A stretch of 64,000 nt of DNA from Vicia villosa (GCF_029867415.1 NC_081180.1:150093068-150157067), one strand, 5' to 3'. Positions 11,215 through 23,060 are shown, numbered from the stretch's first letter. Notes: generated from the sequence alone by a model not told the origin. Translations and numbers: made by a program.

Positions 11215-12998
11215 AGATGAAAGATTACAACGAGCCACTACCAGACGAAGGACCTGAGATAGGATCCTAATGGGGCTTGATCTTTGACGGAGCCGTCAAT
11301 GCTTATGGATGAGGAATTGGGGAAATCATTGTTACCCCTCGAGGTACCCATATTCCACTTACCGCCAGATTAACTTTCAAATGCACAAACAATGAGGCCG
11401 AATATGAAGCCTGCATCATGGGTCTCGAAGAAGCCGTGGATCTAAGAATCAAACACTTGGATGTATACGGAGATTCTGCTTTGGTCATCAATCAAATCAA
11501 AGGAGAATGGGAAACACGCCAACCAGGGATAATCCCTTACAAAGACTACGCGAGAAGATTGTTACCATTCTTCGACAGGGTAGATTTTCATCACATTCCT
11601 CGTGAAGAAAATAACTTGGCTGATGCATTAGCCACACTCTCTTCTATGATTAGGATAAATCATTGGAATGACATTCCTCGGATCGATGTTATGCGCCTGG
11701 ATAGGCCCGCTCATGTTTTCACAGTAGAAGCAGTCATCAACGACAAACCATGGTATCACGACATCAAAAAATTTCTTCAAAGGCAAGAGTACCCTCTTGG
11801 GATATCAAAGAAAGATAGAAAGACTTTGAGAAAGTTAGCTGGCAGATTCTTCCTGAATGAAGATGTTCTGTACAAGAGAAATTTTGACATGGTCCTGCTC
11901 AGATGCATTGACAAGAAAGAAGCAGAAATACTCATGAGAGAAATACATGAAGGTTCCTTTGGTACTCACACCAATGGACACGCCATGACAAGGAAAATAC
12001 TGAGAGCAGGATATTGTTGGCTGACGATAGAGTCAGATCGCTACTAGTATGCAAAGAGATGTCACAAATGTCAGATCTACGCCGATAGAATTCATGTGCC
12101 ACCATCTCTTCTCAACATACTCTCTTACCCTGGGCCTTTCTCCATGTGGGGAATCGACATGATCGAAATGATTGAGCCAAAAGCGTCCAACGGACATCGC
12201 TTCATCTTGGTAGCCATAGACTATTTCACCAAGTGGGTCGAAGCAGTTTCATATGCAAACGTTACAAGACAAGTTGTCGTCAGGTTTATCAAGAATCACA
12301 TCATCTGTCGCTACGGCATTCCTAGCAAGATAATCACTGACAATGGGTCAAATTTGAATAGCAAAATGATGAAGGAGCTGTGTGAAGAATTCAAGATTGA
12401 ACATCACAACTCATCTCCTTACAGACCAAAGATGAATGGAGCTGTAGAAGCAGCTAACAAAAACATCAAGAAAATCATTCAGAAAATGGTCATCACTTAC
12501 AAAGATTGGCATGAAATGCTCCCGTATGCTCTTCATGGTTAGCGTACATCTGGACGTACTTCGACTGGAGCAACTCCTTTCTCCCTTGTGTATGGCATGG
12601 AGGAAGTCCTACCCATAGAGGTTGAGATCCCATCAATGAGAGTTTTGACGGAGGCAAAATTAACAGAAGTCGAGTGGTGTCAAAGCAGATTCGACGAGTT
12701 GAACTTAATCGAAGAAAAGCGCATGACAGCTTTATGCCACGGACAGCTATATCAACAAAGAATGAAGAAAGCTTTCGACAAAAAGGTTCGACCTCGCACA
12801 ATCAAAGAAGGCGACCTTGTACTCAAAAAGATTCAATCTTTTCTCACAGATTCGAGAGGCAAATGGACTCCCAATTATGACGGCCCGTACGTGGTCAAGA
12901 GAGCTTTCTCAGGAGGAGCCTTAATACTCACGACTATGGATGGAGAAGAATTCACCCGTCCTGTGAACATCGACGCAGTCAAGAAATACTTCGCCTAA
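11215..12998 (+). pseudogene. Ogre-type pol fragment: second (archaeal-type) RNase H and integrase
   Basis: This continues the frame broken at 1983. Translation shows an RNase H with FDGAVNAYG, NEAEYEACIMGLE, VYGDSALVINQIKGEW and NLADALATL blocks, the second RNase H typical of Tat/Ogre. An integrase follows, with an HHCC zinc region (about 11945-12075), catalytic D in WGID, D in ITDNGSN (near 12335) and E in GAVEAANK (near 12440), and a C-terminal part ending in VNIDAVKKYFA at 12998. In-frame stops lie at 11268-11270 (TAA), 11310-11312 (TGA), 12045-12047 (TAG) and 12540-12542 (TAG). It cannot make a full protein. Confidence 0.88.
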
Positions 12999-13141
12999 AT
13001 AAATAAAAGAACAGCTCGCTAAGTTGAAAACTCGCAAAGAGCGACTTAGGCAAAAAAGAGCGTCTTGGTGGATCGAAAACCCGAAAGGGCGATTCAAGCA
13101 AAAGTTAGAGACATAAAAAATATACAATCAATCCCGGTAGA

Positions 13142-14214
13142 TGATCCGCTGTCGCGCGCGGATCAAAAACGAGTTGTTTTGAATAAAACTGTAGATAGCG
13201 ACAAGTGACTCGAATATCGTCTCACAAGGATTCTTAGTTGTTACTAACCGAATGGAATTCAAATTTGGGGGGGGGGGGTTTGGTTCAGGTTTGATTTATA
13301 GAAAAAAGCGCTTAAAATAAGTGATTATAAAAATAAGCTGTTTTGAAATAAGTGATTATAAAGCAAACAGATCCACTAACTCGGTTCTTACTTATCATCG
13401 ATTGCTAATATCACAATTCCCTAAGCGGATTTTCTATCCTATTTGATTACAATATCAATCAACAAGCGCGATTGACACTATGAGAAACATGTTCCTATTG
13501 CCGGATTAAGCATACGGTTATGAATAGCGCAAATTAACAATTAAGCAAAGTTAACAGCGATTAAAATTGGGGACACATATCAATCAAATTAAATCAACAA
13601 TGTTATATGATAATCGAATTAAGCAAACAAGAATCTTATAGCATAATTGAAAGGAATCGAATCAAATTGTAAATATTGTAACAATCTCAAAGTTTGAAAC
13701 CTGAGTACAGTGAATCCGTAAGAAGGTGTTTAGTTCTCCATGAATTTGTCAAAAGTTTGGAAAATTTCGTGAATAGTAAAACGTGATAAACAGTAACACA
13801 GCTGCTAGACCTATTAGGAATCAGCCAAAAAACTTTTATGACCCAACTGGGTCGAATGACAAAACCAGGCCCACTACTAAACGACCCAAAAACTGAAAAT
13901 AAAATAGTGCTGCAGCTTCAAACGCAATTCTGGGAAAAACAGGTTCCAATTCTGACTTTGACTCCAACATAAAAGTTGTAGCTCTTTCTCTTAGCTTTCC
14001 GGCGATTATTAGAACGCCTCAATCGGACTCCCGGAACTCTAGTTATGATTGTTTCCGTGCAGACTGCTAAAGCTGAAAAATAAATACGAAAATCAAATAA
14101 CAATAAAAATAATTTAAAAAATAAAAACATTATAAAATACAAAAATAAGACAAGCAAACCATGGAAATGTATAAGTACAACCGTAGAGGAATGTGCATCA
14201 AAATGCACTGATCA
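13142..14214 (-). repeat. 3' LTR of Athila derivative
   Basis: 1073 bp, minus strand TGATCAGTGC...GCGGATCA, with matching short terminal inverted bases. A minus-strand frame at 13918-14208 repeats in the other LTR simply because it lies in the LTR; it is not a gene. Confidence 0.93.
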
Positions 14215-14229
14215 AATTCCCCCACACTT
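14215..14229 (-). other. Polypurine tract of Athila derivative
   Basis: The minus strand reads AAGTGTGGGGGAATT immediately before the LTR. A near copy of the motif (TTAAGTGTGGGGGAGAG) lies at about 15126-15142, shortly after the coding remnant. Confidence 0.8.
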
Positions 14230-15217
14230 GAACTTTTGCACTCCGAGCAAAATGAAAAACAAAACAAAGAAAGCAGAAATACATCAACAGTTACTCATCC
14301 TAGGCTACCAATCTTCTTCGGGTAAGTTTGCATCGACAGGTACTAATCTTGCACACTAAAGACATCGTAAGAATACTAACCACAGATATGCAGACATAAG
14401 CCTCCTAAATACACAAACCAATTCAAATCATATTATTATACCATAGCCTAACTTACTCATCCTTTTTGCTCTTTTTCATTCAGGCGCAATCACATTAAGC
14501 CCGTTATCTCCACACACTTATAGCAGGATGACCGGTTAGTGACTCTGATCCTTTTTTGCACGGGGTTCCGGTACTTACGTGGCATAACCCTTTGCTTACT
14601 CAGATGTAGTTGTGGGGATCGGACCGTAATCCTCCCTACCAAGTCCAGCACCAGAAACCGCTGAACCAACTAACAAAGAGTCTTATTTTCAACTTTTTCT
14701 TTTGAAGGTTCCACAACCGTTGGGTTAAGTGACCGGGTGAGGGTCACCAAACTTAGAAGGTGCATTCCCTTTTTCTTATCCTTTTTTTTTTGGAACACTC
14801 ACTTATATTCATCGGCTTCCCTGCGTAAAGTGTGTGAGAGATGGTGCCGACTGCTGAAATAAACTACTCAAGAGCTGTCAGAGAATGAGAATTTAAGGCT
14901 AAAACATAATAAAAAATTCAAATCAATTTCCATATGCAGGAGACTTATGGTGTTAAAACGATACCGATCTTGTGAATTTTTCCCAAGTCTCCGCAAACTC
15001 GACTCAAATCAGTCTATAGCCTAATACTTTCAAAACGATGCATATTTTTTTTTATATTTTTTTAAACTGAAAACAAAACAAGAAAACAAAAAAAAATTGA
15101 AAGAAAACAAAACAAATAAATGATTCTCTCCCCCACACTTAAGACATACATTGTCCTCAATGAAAGAACATAAATATAAAATAAGAGTGGGAGAAAGGAA
15201 AGAACACACCCGAGGAG

Positions 15218-15725
15218 TCATGGAGGATAAGTGATCACATAAGTAGCCTTTCCCAAAGAGATATCTTCTACATTCTCTTCTTCCAGAGTGGGGATCTCAT
15301 GGAGTAGCTTTGGGTAATTCCCATTGAACTTGGAATTTATATTAGTGCCTTCGCCTTTTATTCCAGGATCAAAGAAGAATCTTCGATAAGTAAAAGTTTC
15401 GAATGGGCATGTGATCTTCTTTTCCACAACCTCGGAGATCAAAAGATTAAGGGGCTGCCTCACTACTTTTGTTTCACCTTCCACTTCAATTGAGACCCTA
15501 TGCAAAATCATGGACGGGCTAATATCGGGAATTTCGTCCAAGGTCCATCCAATTCCTTTCTTATGCTTCTTCAAAACCTGCAAAAACTTACTTTCTTGAT
15601 CAAAATAAAGTTTAGAAGAAATTATAACCAGAAGTTTTTCATTCATCTCTAAATAAGCATATTTAAGATTTTCAGGAATTGGTTTCAGCTCTCGGGAAGG
15701 TGGTTGTTCAATGGATGGTTTGTCC
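15218..15725 (-). pseudogene. Chimeric Athila pol remnant: RT N-terminus fused to RT core scrap and pol C-terminus
   Basis: The frame is open from the PBS edge; its first ATG is at 15646, giving 142 residues. The early part (ELKPIPENLKYAYLE, then KHKKGIGWTLDEIPDISPSM) is the Athila RT N-terminal region. At VVEKKI it jumps directly to TCPFETFTYRR, which in complete Athila RTs lies about 100 residues downstream, after the first catalytic block. It then jumps to a segment resembling the pol C-terminal tail (FNGNYPKLLHE). The catalytic YVDD region, RNase H and integrase are absent. The same fusion occurs at 42.6-43.4 kb. It has no enzymatic function. The frame is still open, which could reflect recency or constraint. 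Confidence 0.75.
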
Positions 15726-15740
15726 CCGGCAACGGCGCCA
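15723..15740 (-). other. Primer-binding site of Athila derivative (tRNA-Asp type)
   Basis: The minus strand reads TGGCGCCGTTGCCGGGGA, complementary to the 3' end of plant tRNA-Asp, three bases inside the 5' LTR. Confidence 0.9.
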
Positions 15741-15743
15741 ATT

Positions 15744-16813
15744 TGATCCGCTGTCGCGCGCGGATCAAAAACGAGTTGTTTTGAATAAAACTGTAGATAG
15801 CGACAAGTGACTCGAATATCGTCTCACAAGGATTCTTAGTTGTTACTAACCGAATGGAATTCAAATTTGGGGGGGGGTTTGGTTCAGGTTTGATTTATAG
15901 AAAAAAGCGCTTAAAATAAGTGATTATAAAAATAAGCTGTTTTGAAATAAGTGATTATAAAGCAAACAGATCCACTAACTCGGTTCTTACTTATCATCGA
16001 TTGCTAATATCACAATTCCCTAAGCGGATTTTCTATCCTATTTGATTACAATATCAATCAACAAGCGCGATTGACACTATGAGAAACATGTTCCTATTGC
16101 CGGATTAAGCATACGGTTATGAATAGCGCAAATTAACAATTAAGCAAAGTTAACAGCGATTAAAATTGGGGACACATATCAATCAAATTAAATCAACAAT
16201 GTTATATGATAATCGAATTAAGCAAACAAGAATCTTATAGCATAATTGAAAGGAATCGAATCAAATTGTAAATATTGTAACAATCTCAAAGTTTGAAACC
16301 TGAGTACAGTGAATCCGTAAGAAGGTGTTTAGTTCTCCATGAATTTGTCAAAAGTTTGGAAAATTTCGTGAATAGTAAAACGTGATAAACAGTAACACAG
16401 CTGCTAGACCTATTAGGAATCAGCCAAAAAACTTTTATGACCCAACTGGGTCGAATGACAAAACCAGGCCCACTACTAAACGACCCAAAAACTGAAAATA
16501 AAATAGTGCTGCAGCTTCAAACGCAATTCTGGGAAAAATAGGTTCCAATTCTGACTTTGACTCCAACATAAAAGTTGTAGCTCTTTCTCTTAGCTTTCCG
16601 GCGATTATTAGAACGCCTCAATCGGACTCCCGGAACTCCAGTTATGATTGTTTCCGTGCAGACTGCTAAAGCTGAAAAATAAATACGAAAATCAAATAAC
16701 AATAAAAATAATTTAAAAAATAAAAACATTATAAAATACAAAAATAAGACAAGCAAACCATGGAAATGTATAAGTACAACCGTAGAGGAATGTGCATCAA
16801 AATGCACTGATCA
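15744..16813 (-). repeat. 5' LTR of Athila derivative
   Basis: The 1070-bp partner of 13142-14214, identical apart from two substitutions and a shorter G-run. The duplication GTAGA follows it. Confidence 0.93.
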
Positions 16814-16818
16814 GTAGA

Positions 16819-17579
16819 CTTAAAACCCGAAAGCGATAGTCTATGAAAAAGTTAGGGATATATGACTGTGTTTAGGACAAACTTGATCATTCGAAATCCA
16901 TAGCGGAGTATTCATCATCAGTAGGTCATCTTCTACGAAGCACGAATACAGCGCAATTCAGAGTGGAAGGGAAAGATAACAATCGTCACGTTTCATCGTA
17001 GTCCTTTTCCCGAAAAATTACCAATTTCCAACTTTGTAAATACTCTATGGGATCAAGCCTTTGGCTGGTCACCGTTCCATAAATAATAATTTGAGCTTTG
17101 TGCCTTTTCTTTGCAATCAAGTCTTATTCAGTTTCTTAAAATGCATCTTTAGGTCTGATAGTCATTTTTTTGAAACAAAATGTTTTCATAAAATAAAATG
17201 AATTTACTTGCGAAATAAAGGTGAAAATTCTTTCTAAGGTTTACAAACAATAGGAAGAATGCAAACAGTTGCTCCGAGAACGGTTGAGACTCCGGGAACC
17301 AAGATTTCCCCATGAGATCACTTTGCGAACATCTCCCGATGACGGATCTTCATTTCAATTCACTCACTTCAAACAGCGGGCAACTGATAACCAGTTATCC
17401 CCAACAGAGTTCAAGCTACAAGAAGAAGACATCTTCTGATCATCACCAGATTCAAGTCGTATCACAGGATTTCACATCCGAGACAATTCTATTCACATTC
17501 ACTTTACATTTTATAATCATCATAATGTTCATGCATGTCTCACATCATAATTGCATAATTAGCATAGTCTAGTTAGGCT
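16819..17579 (+). other. Non-coding part of Ogre 3' untranslated region
   Basis: About 760 bp between the Athila insertion and the tandem array. No ORF or RNA gene is recognisable. The sequence continues the AACCCGAAAG motifs seen at 13070-13090 before the insertion. Confidence 0.6.
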
Positions 17580-19090
17580 TTGATCATGTTAGTGACCGAG
17601 TCACTAAGGCATATACTCAAGTTTCCCCTGCAAAGTCGTGAAAAGTTTTTTTCTTGAGAAAGAAGGTACATACACCCGAATTTCCCCAAAAAGTTAACAA
17701 ATGATGGTCTTCCAAAGGAAGATAGTTTGTTTACTTTGAAAAATCGCCAGCAGGACAACAAATGGTAATCTCCCTCAAAGAGATAGTTTGTTCACTCTCA
17801 AGCAAAATCGACAATAGATATCTTCTTCAAATAAGATAGTTTGTCCACTTTTGGACGTTCACAACAGAGCGATAAGTTGACCATCTTCTCCAAAAATACG
17901 GGTTTGTATGCTTTTGATTTCCTCGCAGAATCAACAAATGATAGTTCTCCTGGGGAAGATAGTTCGTCCTCATTGGAATCGACAAGTGATCGTTTGTTGT
18001 TTTCCCGAAAAGTCAGCAAATGGCAGTCTCTTTCAGCAGAAGACAGTTTGCTCACTTTCTCCCAAGCGAAGATAACGGATGTCAGTCTTCTTCACGAAGA
18101 TAGTTCGTTTCAGGAGTTCCTTTTCAAAAGTCAGCAAATGGCAGTCTCTTTCAGCAGAAGACAATTTGCTCACTTTCTCCCAAGTGGAGATAACGGATGG
18201 CAGTCTTCTTCACGAAGACAGTTCGTTTCAGGAGTTCCTTTTCAAAAGTCAGCAAATGGCAGTCTCTTTCAGCAGAAGACAGTTTGCACACTTTCTCCCA
18301 AGCGAAGATAACGGATCGCAGTCTTCTTCATGAAGACAGTTCATTTCAGGTTTCTTTATTAAAGTTGAGCGAATGGCAGTCTTCTTTTCAACAGAAGACA
18401 GTTCACTCACTTTTTTCAGCAGAGATAACGAATGGCAGCCTTCTTTACGAAGACAGTTCGTTCCGCTTAAAGATTCCTCAACAAGAGTCAGCAAATGGCA
18501 GTCTCTTTCAGTAGAAGACAGTTTGCTCACTTTTTTTCCTAAACAAAGTCAACGAATGGCAGCCTTCTTCACGGAGACAGTTCGTTTCGTTTAGGAATTC
18601 CTCAACAAGAGTCAGCAAATGGCAGTATTTCTTTTCAACAGAAGACAGTTTGTACCCTTTTTAAGGTTCCTCAGCAAAGTCGACAAATGGTAGTCTTTCT
18701 TTTCAACAGAAGACAGTTTGTTTACTTTTCGTTCCCCTAGCAGTCGACAAATGGCAGTCCTTCGCAAGAAAGACAGTTTGTCTGTTTAGTACCCAAGGAA
18801 TAGGCAAATGGCAGTTCCTTTACGAGGAACAGTTTGTCTAAGTACGGATGTTTCATCCCCATCAAAGTTGACAAATGGCAGTTTTCCCCCCGAGAAAACA
18901 GTTTGTTAACTCCCCAGCAGAGACAATGAATGGCAGTCTTCGTCAAGAAGATAGTTCAGATACCTCCAGCGACGTTAATCTCCGTCAGAGTCGACGAATG
19001 GCAGTCTTCCTCCTGGAAAACGATTTATCAACTTTCCAATATAAGTCGATGAATGACAGTTTTCATTCTGAAGACATTTCATCTGCTTTC
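17580..19090 (+). repeat. Hairpin-forming tandem array in Ogre 3' untranslated region
   Basis: About 25 degenerate monomers of roughly 45-65 bp follow the pattern (G/A)(A/C)(A/G)AATGGCAG-stem-loop-stem-CAGTTTG(T/C). Around 18010-18310 they form a higher-order unit near 120 bp. Each monomer is an inner hairpin (for example GTCTTC 18203-18208 with GAAGAC 18214-18219) inside a weaker outer palindrome. Tandem repeats in the 3' untranslated region are a known feature of Tat-lineage elements. Short ORFs here are by-products of the repeat. Confidence 0.85.
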
Positions 19091-19500
19091 AAAAAAAGTC
19101 ATTGGCTCCTCAAAAGGACGCATGGTCATTTGGTTTTTCTTAAAGATATCCCATTAAAGGAAAGAATGAGGAAGCTTCTTGTCATCCATCAAATGGAATC
19201 TCTCTGACAGACATCGGCGAGAAGTTTGATGAGGAAACTTACCATTGGAAATTTTCTCTTTATCTGAGATATTGTCCAAAATTTCAGATAAGACCAGTTT
19301 CGCAATCAAAACATCTGAAACGAAGGGAGGAGTCCAACCCCCTATTCCCCGCCAAGTACGACAACGGGATCAAGTCATGCAAGGATTTATTATCATTACA
19401 ACGTCTTAGGAACGCCCAAAATTCGGGCATTCTTTGGTATTTAAGTCTCTTTCACGCAGGAGAAATCGAGATATCAATCTCTCTCCCTCCGGATGAAAGA

Positions 19501-19518
19501 AACTTAAATAGGGGCATC
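19501..19518 (+). other. Polypurine tract of Ogre element
   Basis: A purine-rich AAATAGGGGCATC stretch ends exactly where the LTR start TGTCATACCC begins. The same motif in mirror position precedes the LTR of the non-autonomous Ogre-like element at 32734-32749. Confidence 0.8.
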
Positions 19519-21954
19519 TGTCATACCCTAATTTTGACCCCCCCCCCCTGAGATGTCACATCTCCAGACTTTTCATCAGAATCAAAACAGATAGTCAAAA
19601 CAGTCACTTGTTCAACAGGTGCTTAATCGGGGATATTCAAGAACAAAAGATCTCAGGCAAAGAATCAATCAATAAAAGGATTAGTCTCCAATACAATCAT
19701 AGGACTCAAAAAGCTTCATTCTATCCACCTATGATTGATTAGACACCAATCATCAAGACTCAGGTCTGCTTAGTTCACCAATCTAGGGTTTTGAGCTCAT
19801 CAAGGACTGTAATCAGGGATCACCTTTGGGAAACCCTAAAAAGCTCCAGGGCATTTGTCAATTGGTTCAAATATCTTCAATTGGTTCATATGACATTATT
19901 CTTTGGGCATTACACTTCAAATCAAGATCTACAGTCATCAACTTCATCTAGTCGACAATTAGGGTTTCTAACCTAATTCACCTGGACAGTTGACTTTTAA
20001 TCAGGACATGGATCAAAAACTCAAAACATGGTTCAAGAACTTCTATTACCTCAATATAATCCATTCAGATCACTCATTTGAGGAGGAGATCTTGATTCCA
20101 CCCAAAAGTCCAAAATTTCACTTCATCTGAAAAAGTCAACTGTACAAGATCACCTTTGACTTTTGAGATTATTGGTCAAAATATGACTCTTAGGGATCAA
20201 TATCATCAACATATGATCATTGAAGTCATTTGACCAAAGAAATTCAAGAAAATTCATCAAGGATCAAAAAGTCAGGAATTAGGGTTTTTGAGGGTATTAT
20301 GGGAACTCAAAATTTCACCTACACAACTCAAAAAACTTCCAACATGAAAGTTGTAGATCTTGCAAAATAAAATAATATCTTACAATGCAACCTTTTTCAA
20401 GAAATCAATCATTTAAGAGATTTGGAATTTGGAAGCTTTAGTCATAAAAACTTAGACCCAAACGATTCTGAAGAAACCCCAAACTAATGAATTGAAGTAG
20501 ATGTTTAGGGCTTTCCAATTTGTGCTCAACCTCCTCCAAATTCATTTTGAGCTAAGAGTTATGCTTGTTCAAAGTTGGCCTCATGAAGGAAAATTATAGG
20601 TCATGTATCATTTTGAAACTTTGCAATTTTGTGCATATGGCCTCACTAATGGATGCTACACGACCCATAACACATCTGCAAACATACCATGCATTCATTT
20701 TCACCATGGCATAAGGATTGAAGAAGATTCCCAAAACAAGAACATGTGATTTTGTAATCATTACATTTGTGAATTTATGGCAAATGATGATTCACCAATT
20801 GGAATCTTCTTCTAAGCTAATTAGAGCTCACTCTGCATCAGGAATGTTCCCTAAGATCACAAGAGATCAATGGATAGGGAGCTAGCTCGAAAATGCAATG
20901 ATTACATCTTGATATTCTTTGAAATTTCTTCATGCTTAAGAAACCAAACTTACTTCACTAAGCAAGCTCTCTACAGCCAAATGCTCTGAACCTTTTGCCT
21001 ATAAATACAAGTGCATTCCTCAGTATTAGACACACCAAAGCAACTCAATTCCTTGCTTTCTCCTTCTCTCTCTCATGCTTATGGTTTTTCGAAGTTCTTT
21101 GGCAAGAAGAATCGATTTCTTCAAACCAGGGCTCTTCTTTGGGAAATAAGCATTCTAACATCTCAAAGGGGTTCATTTGAGGTGATCCAAGCACCTGGAT
21201 CACTTCTGTAAGTGGAGGAACACCATAGCCACTTTCATTTTGGAGCTCGAGCAGTTGGAGGTCTATAGCATAATTCAAAGGGTGTCAAGCAAGTCTAAGC
21301 ACATCAACATGTTCCTAGGGGTGTAGTGAAGCTATTCAGATGCCTGCAGCACATCTGTAATCACAGAATCACCAACCTCCATGTTCACTTTAAGCTCAAG
21401 TAGAAGGAGTCGAGTAGAGCAATCCTGGAGCATTTAAGTTGCAATAAGTATCCAGTTAGCATCACTGAGTCCCCAGGAAGCTTTTAGGATCATTCATACA
21501 AGCCCAGGTGTTCTCCATCATCCTCACGACCTCCATTTTCAGAGGTATTTTTTCAAACTCCAACTCAATTATTCAAGTACTCTTTCTTGTATATCTCGAT
21601 ACCAGTTTGTTCATCATCATCAGAGGATTGAAAACCCTCTATCATCATTCATTTATTCATCTTGTGCATCATTTAATTTTAAAATTAGGGTTTATGTGTT
21701 CTTCGTGTTTATGTTAAAATTCGTTAGTTACACTTAGAATAAATGAATACTGAGCTCATAATCATGTTCCTCGTTCAAAAATGAGCAAGATTGATGTTTA
21801 CATCATGCCATTTGGTTGAGAAACCAGAGAGTTAGAAAATTCAAAATCTTTGAGCTCGAGGAAGAAGATGAACATGGCGCGCGTAAATTTGAATTTCCTG
21901 GCTTGTCTTAAAATATAATAAAATTCGTGTATATAGTTAACAAGCTGCGCGCGC

Positions 21955-22009
21955 AGCTCAGTTGGTTGTTGTTTTGAGAAGTGAACATAAAGGCGTGGGT
22001 TCAAGTCTT
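21955..22009 (+). other. tRNA-like A-box/B-box module inside Ogre LTR
   Basis: AGCTCAGTTGGTT (21955-21967) resembles a tRNA A box. GGGTTCAAGTCTT (21997-22009) resembles a B box, about 40 bp downstream. Two comparable modules occur on the minus strand in the related solo LTR (47285-47330 and 47422-47482). It may be a fossil tRNA-derived SINE or an LTR-resident pol III promoter. It lacks a full cloverleaf, so I do not call it a tRNA gene. Confidence 0.4.
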
Positions 22010-22834
22010 GGTGAAGACAAATTCAATTTTTTACCACTTTTCTCATTTGTTTTCTCTTACAACTTTAACTATTTCATTCACCTATTAAATTAAATCAGTT
22101 TCACTTCATTTTTCACACACTTGTTAATTAATATATATATATTTTATGATTAAACAAAAAAAAACACAAAAATATTATTTATTTCATGAATTTTTATTAG
22201 GTTAAAAATGGTGTGTTGTTTTAGTATTTTAAAATATATTTTAATACATATTTTCATTGAAATTTCAAAATCTAATATCTCATAAATACTTTAGTGATAA
22301 AAATCCTAATCATTTAGGTCTTAATTAGGTATAGATATTATCTTTACCCTAATTAAGTTGACTTTTGTCAAAATTCAAACTGTTTTTCAAACTTCAAAGT
22401 AAACAGACGATCGAGGTTTTCAAACAACAGAACCTTGCATCTTTTCAACTGTTTCTCATAAATAGTGAAACACCTTTTTCTTTTATTAGTTTGTTTTCAA
22501 AAACTGTATTTACAAAATCCTCTTTCTGTTTTCAAAACATTCTTCTGGTATTTGAAGGGCATTATTCCCGGTGAAACTCTTCAGATACCTATGTGACCTA
22601 TGTCCATCTTCACTTCTTCTGTTTTCGAAAACCTTTAACTGTTTATTATAAATATTCAACTGTTATCAATCAACTGCTGGTAAGGATTTGTACATACATC
22701 TTCAAAGGCCTCCACTCCATCCAGGTTAGGCTTTATAGCTTTTATTTTTACAGTCTTCATTTAAATTACTGTCAAATATAAACTGTATATATACTGTTTA
22801 GAACTACGTCTGAGTGTAAACCTTAGGACAGTTA

Positions 22835-22837
<3 letters not shown>

Positions 22838-22872
<35 letters not shown>
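22838..22872. repeat. (AT)n microsatellite
   Basis: An uninterrupted TA/AT run of about 35 bp within the Ogre LTR. Confidence 0.95.
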
Positions 22873-22877
<5 letters not shown>

Positions 22878-23060
22878 GAATATGGCCTAGGATTGAGAAT
22901 GTCTTCCCGGTGAAGGCTCTTTCCTAATTAGAGATCTTTTAGTTCAAACCCTCAAGATGAATTATTCCTGGTGAAACATCTTGAAAACACCTTTTCAACA
23001 TCAAGCAATTAATCATTAGAATTAATGCTAACCAACTACTCACAGAGAATCATTATCAAG

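Larger units (their letters stand above)
13142..16813 (-). mobile_element. Non-autonomous Athila-type derivative with chimeric mini-pol
   Basis: The element is 3672 bp, read right to left: LTR 15744-16813, PBS 15723-15740, internal 14215-15743, LTR 13142-14214. GTAGA at 13137-13141 is repeated at 16814-16818, a perfect target-site duplication inside the Ogre 3' untranslated region. The two LTRs differ by 2 substitutions (near 13952, C/T, and 14039, T/C) and a G-run of 12 versus 9, so the insertion is very recent. Gag, protease, most of RT, RNase H and integrase are missing, so it must have moved with proteins supplied in trans. Confidence 0.92.
1..23060 (+). mobile_element. Tat/Ogre-type Ty3/gypsy retrotransposon, 5' end outside window, interrupted twice
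   Basis: The element reads left to right. It has protease-RT linker, RT and first RNase H (1-1983), a second archaeal-type RNase H and integrase (11215-12998), a long 3' untranslated part with a hairpin tandem array, a polypurine tract at 19501-19518 and the start of a long 3' LTR at 19519. Two RNase H domains flanking the RT-integrase junction are the hallmark of the Tat lineage, which includes Ogre. Two younger elements (1984-11209 and 13142-16813) interrupt it, each with its own target-site duplication. The right end of the LTR is unresolved because homology to the solo Ogre LTR at 45.7-49.9 kb fades near 23.0 kb. Several stops and frameshifts show that it is dead. Confidence 0.85.
19519..23060 (+). 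repeat. Ogre 3' LTR, start defined, right end unresolved
   Basis: It begins TGTCATACCCTAATTTTGACC after the polypurine tract. Blocks at 20100-20300 (TTGACTTTTGAGATTATTGGTC, ATCATCAACATATGAT...) and 22560-22990 (CCCGGTGAAACTCTTCAG) are homologous to the reverse complement of the solo LTR at about 45.7-49.9 kb, which supports one Ogre family. The expected terminal part of that LTR (GGCGACTCTG) is missing, so this LTR is truncated or interrupted near 23.0 kb. No gene is seen in it. Confidence 0.7.

Noticed and set aside
13918..14208. 96-residue minus-strand frame, repeated at 16517-16807
   Set aside because: It lies wholly in the LTR and recurs only because the LTR is duplicated. It has no recognisable domain.
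18079..18514. Several overlapping 80-150 residue frames in the Ogre 3' array
   Set aside because: They are in register with the tandem repeat, exist on both strands and have no domain. They are by-products of the repeat.
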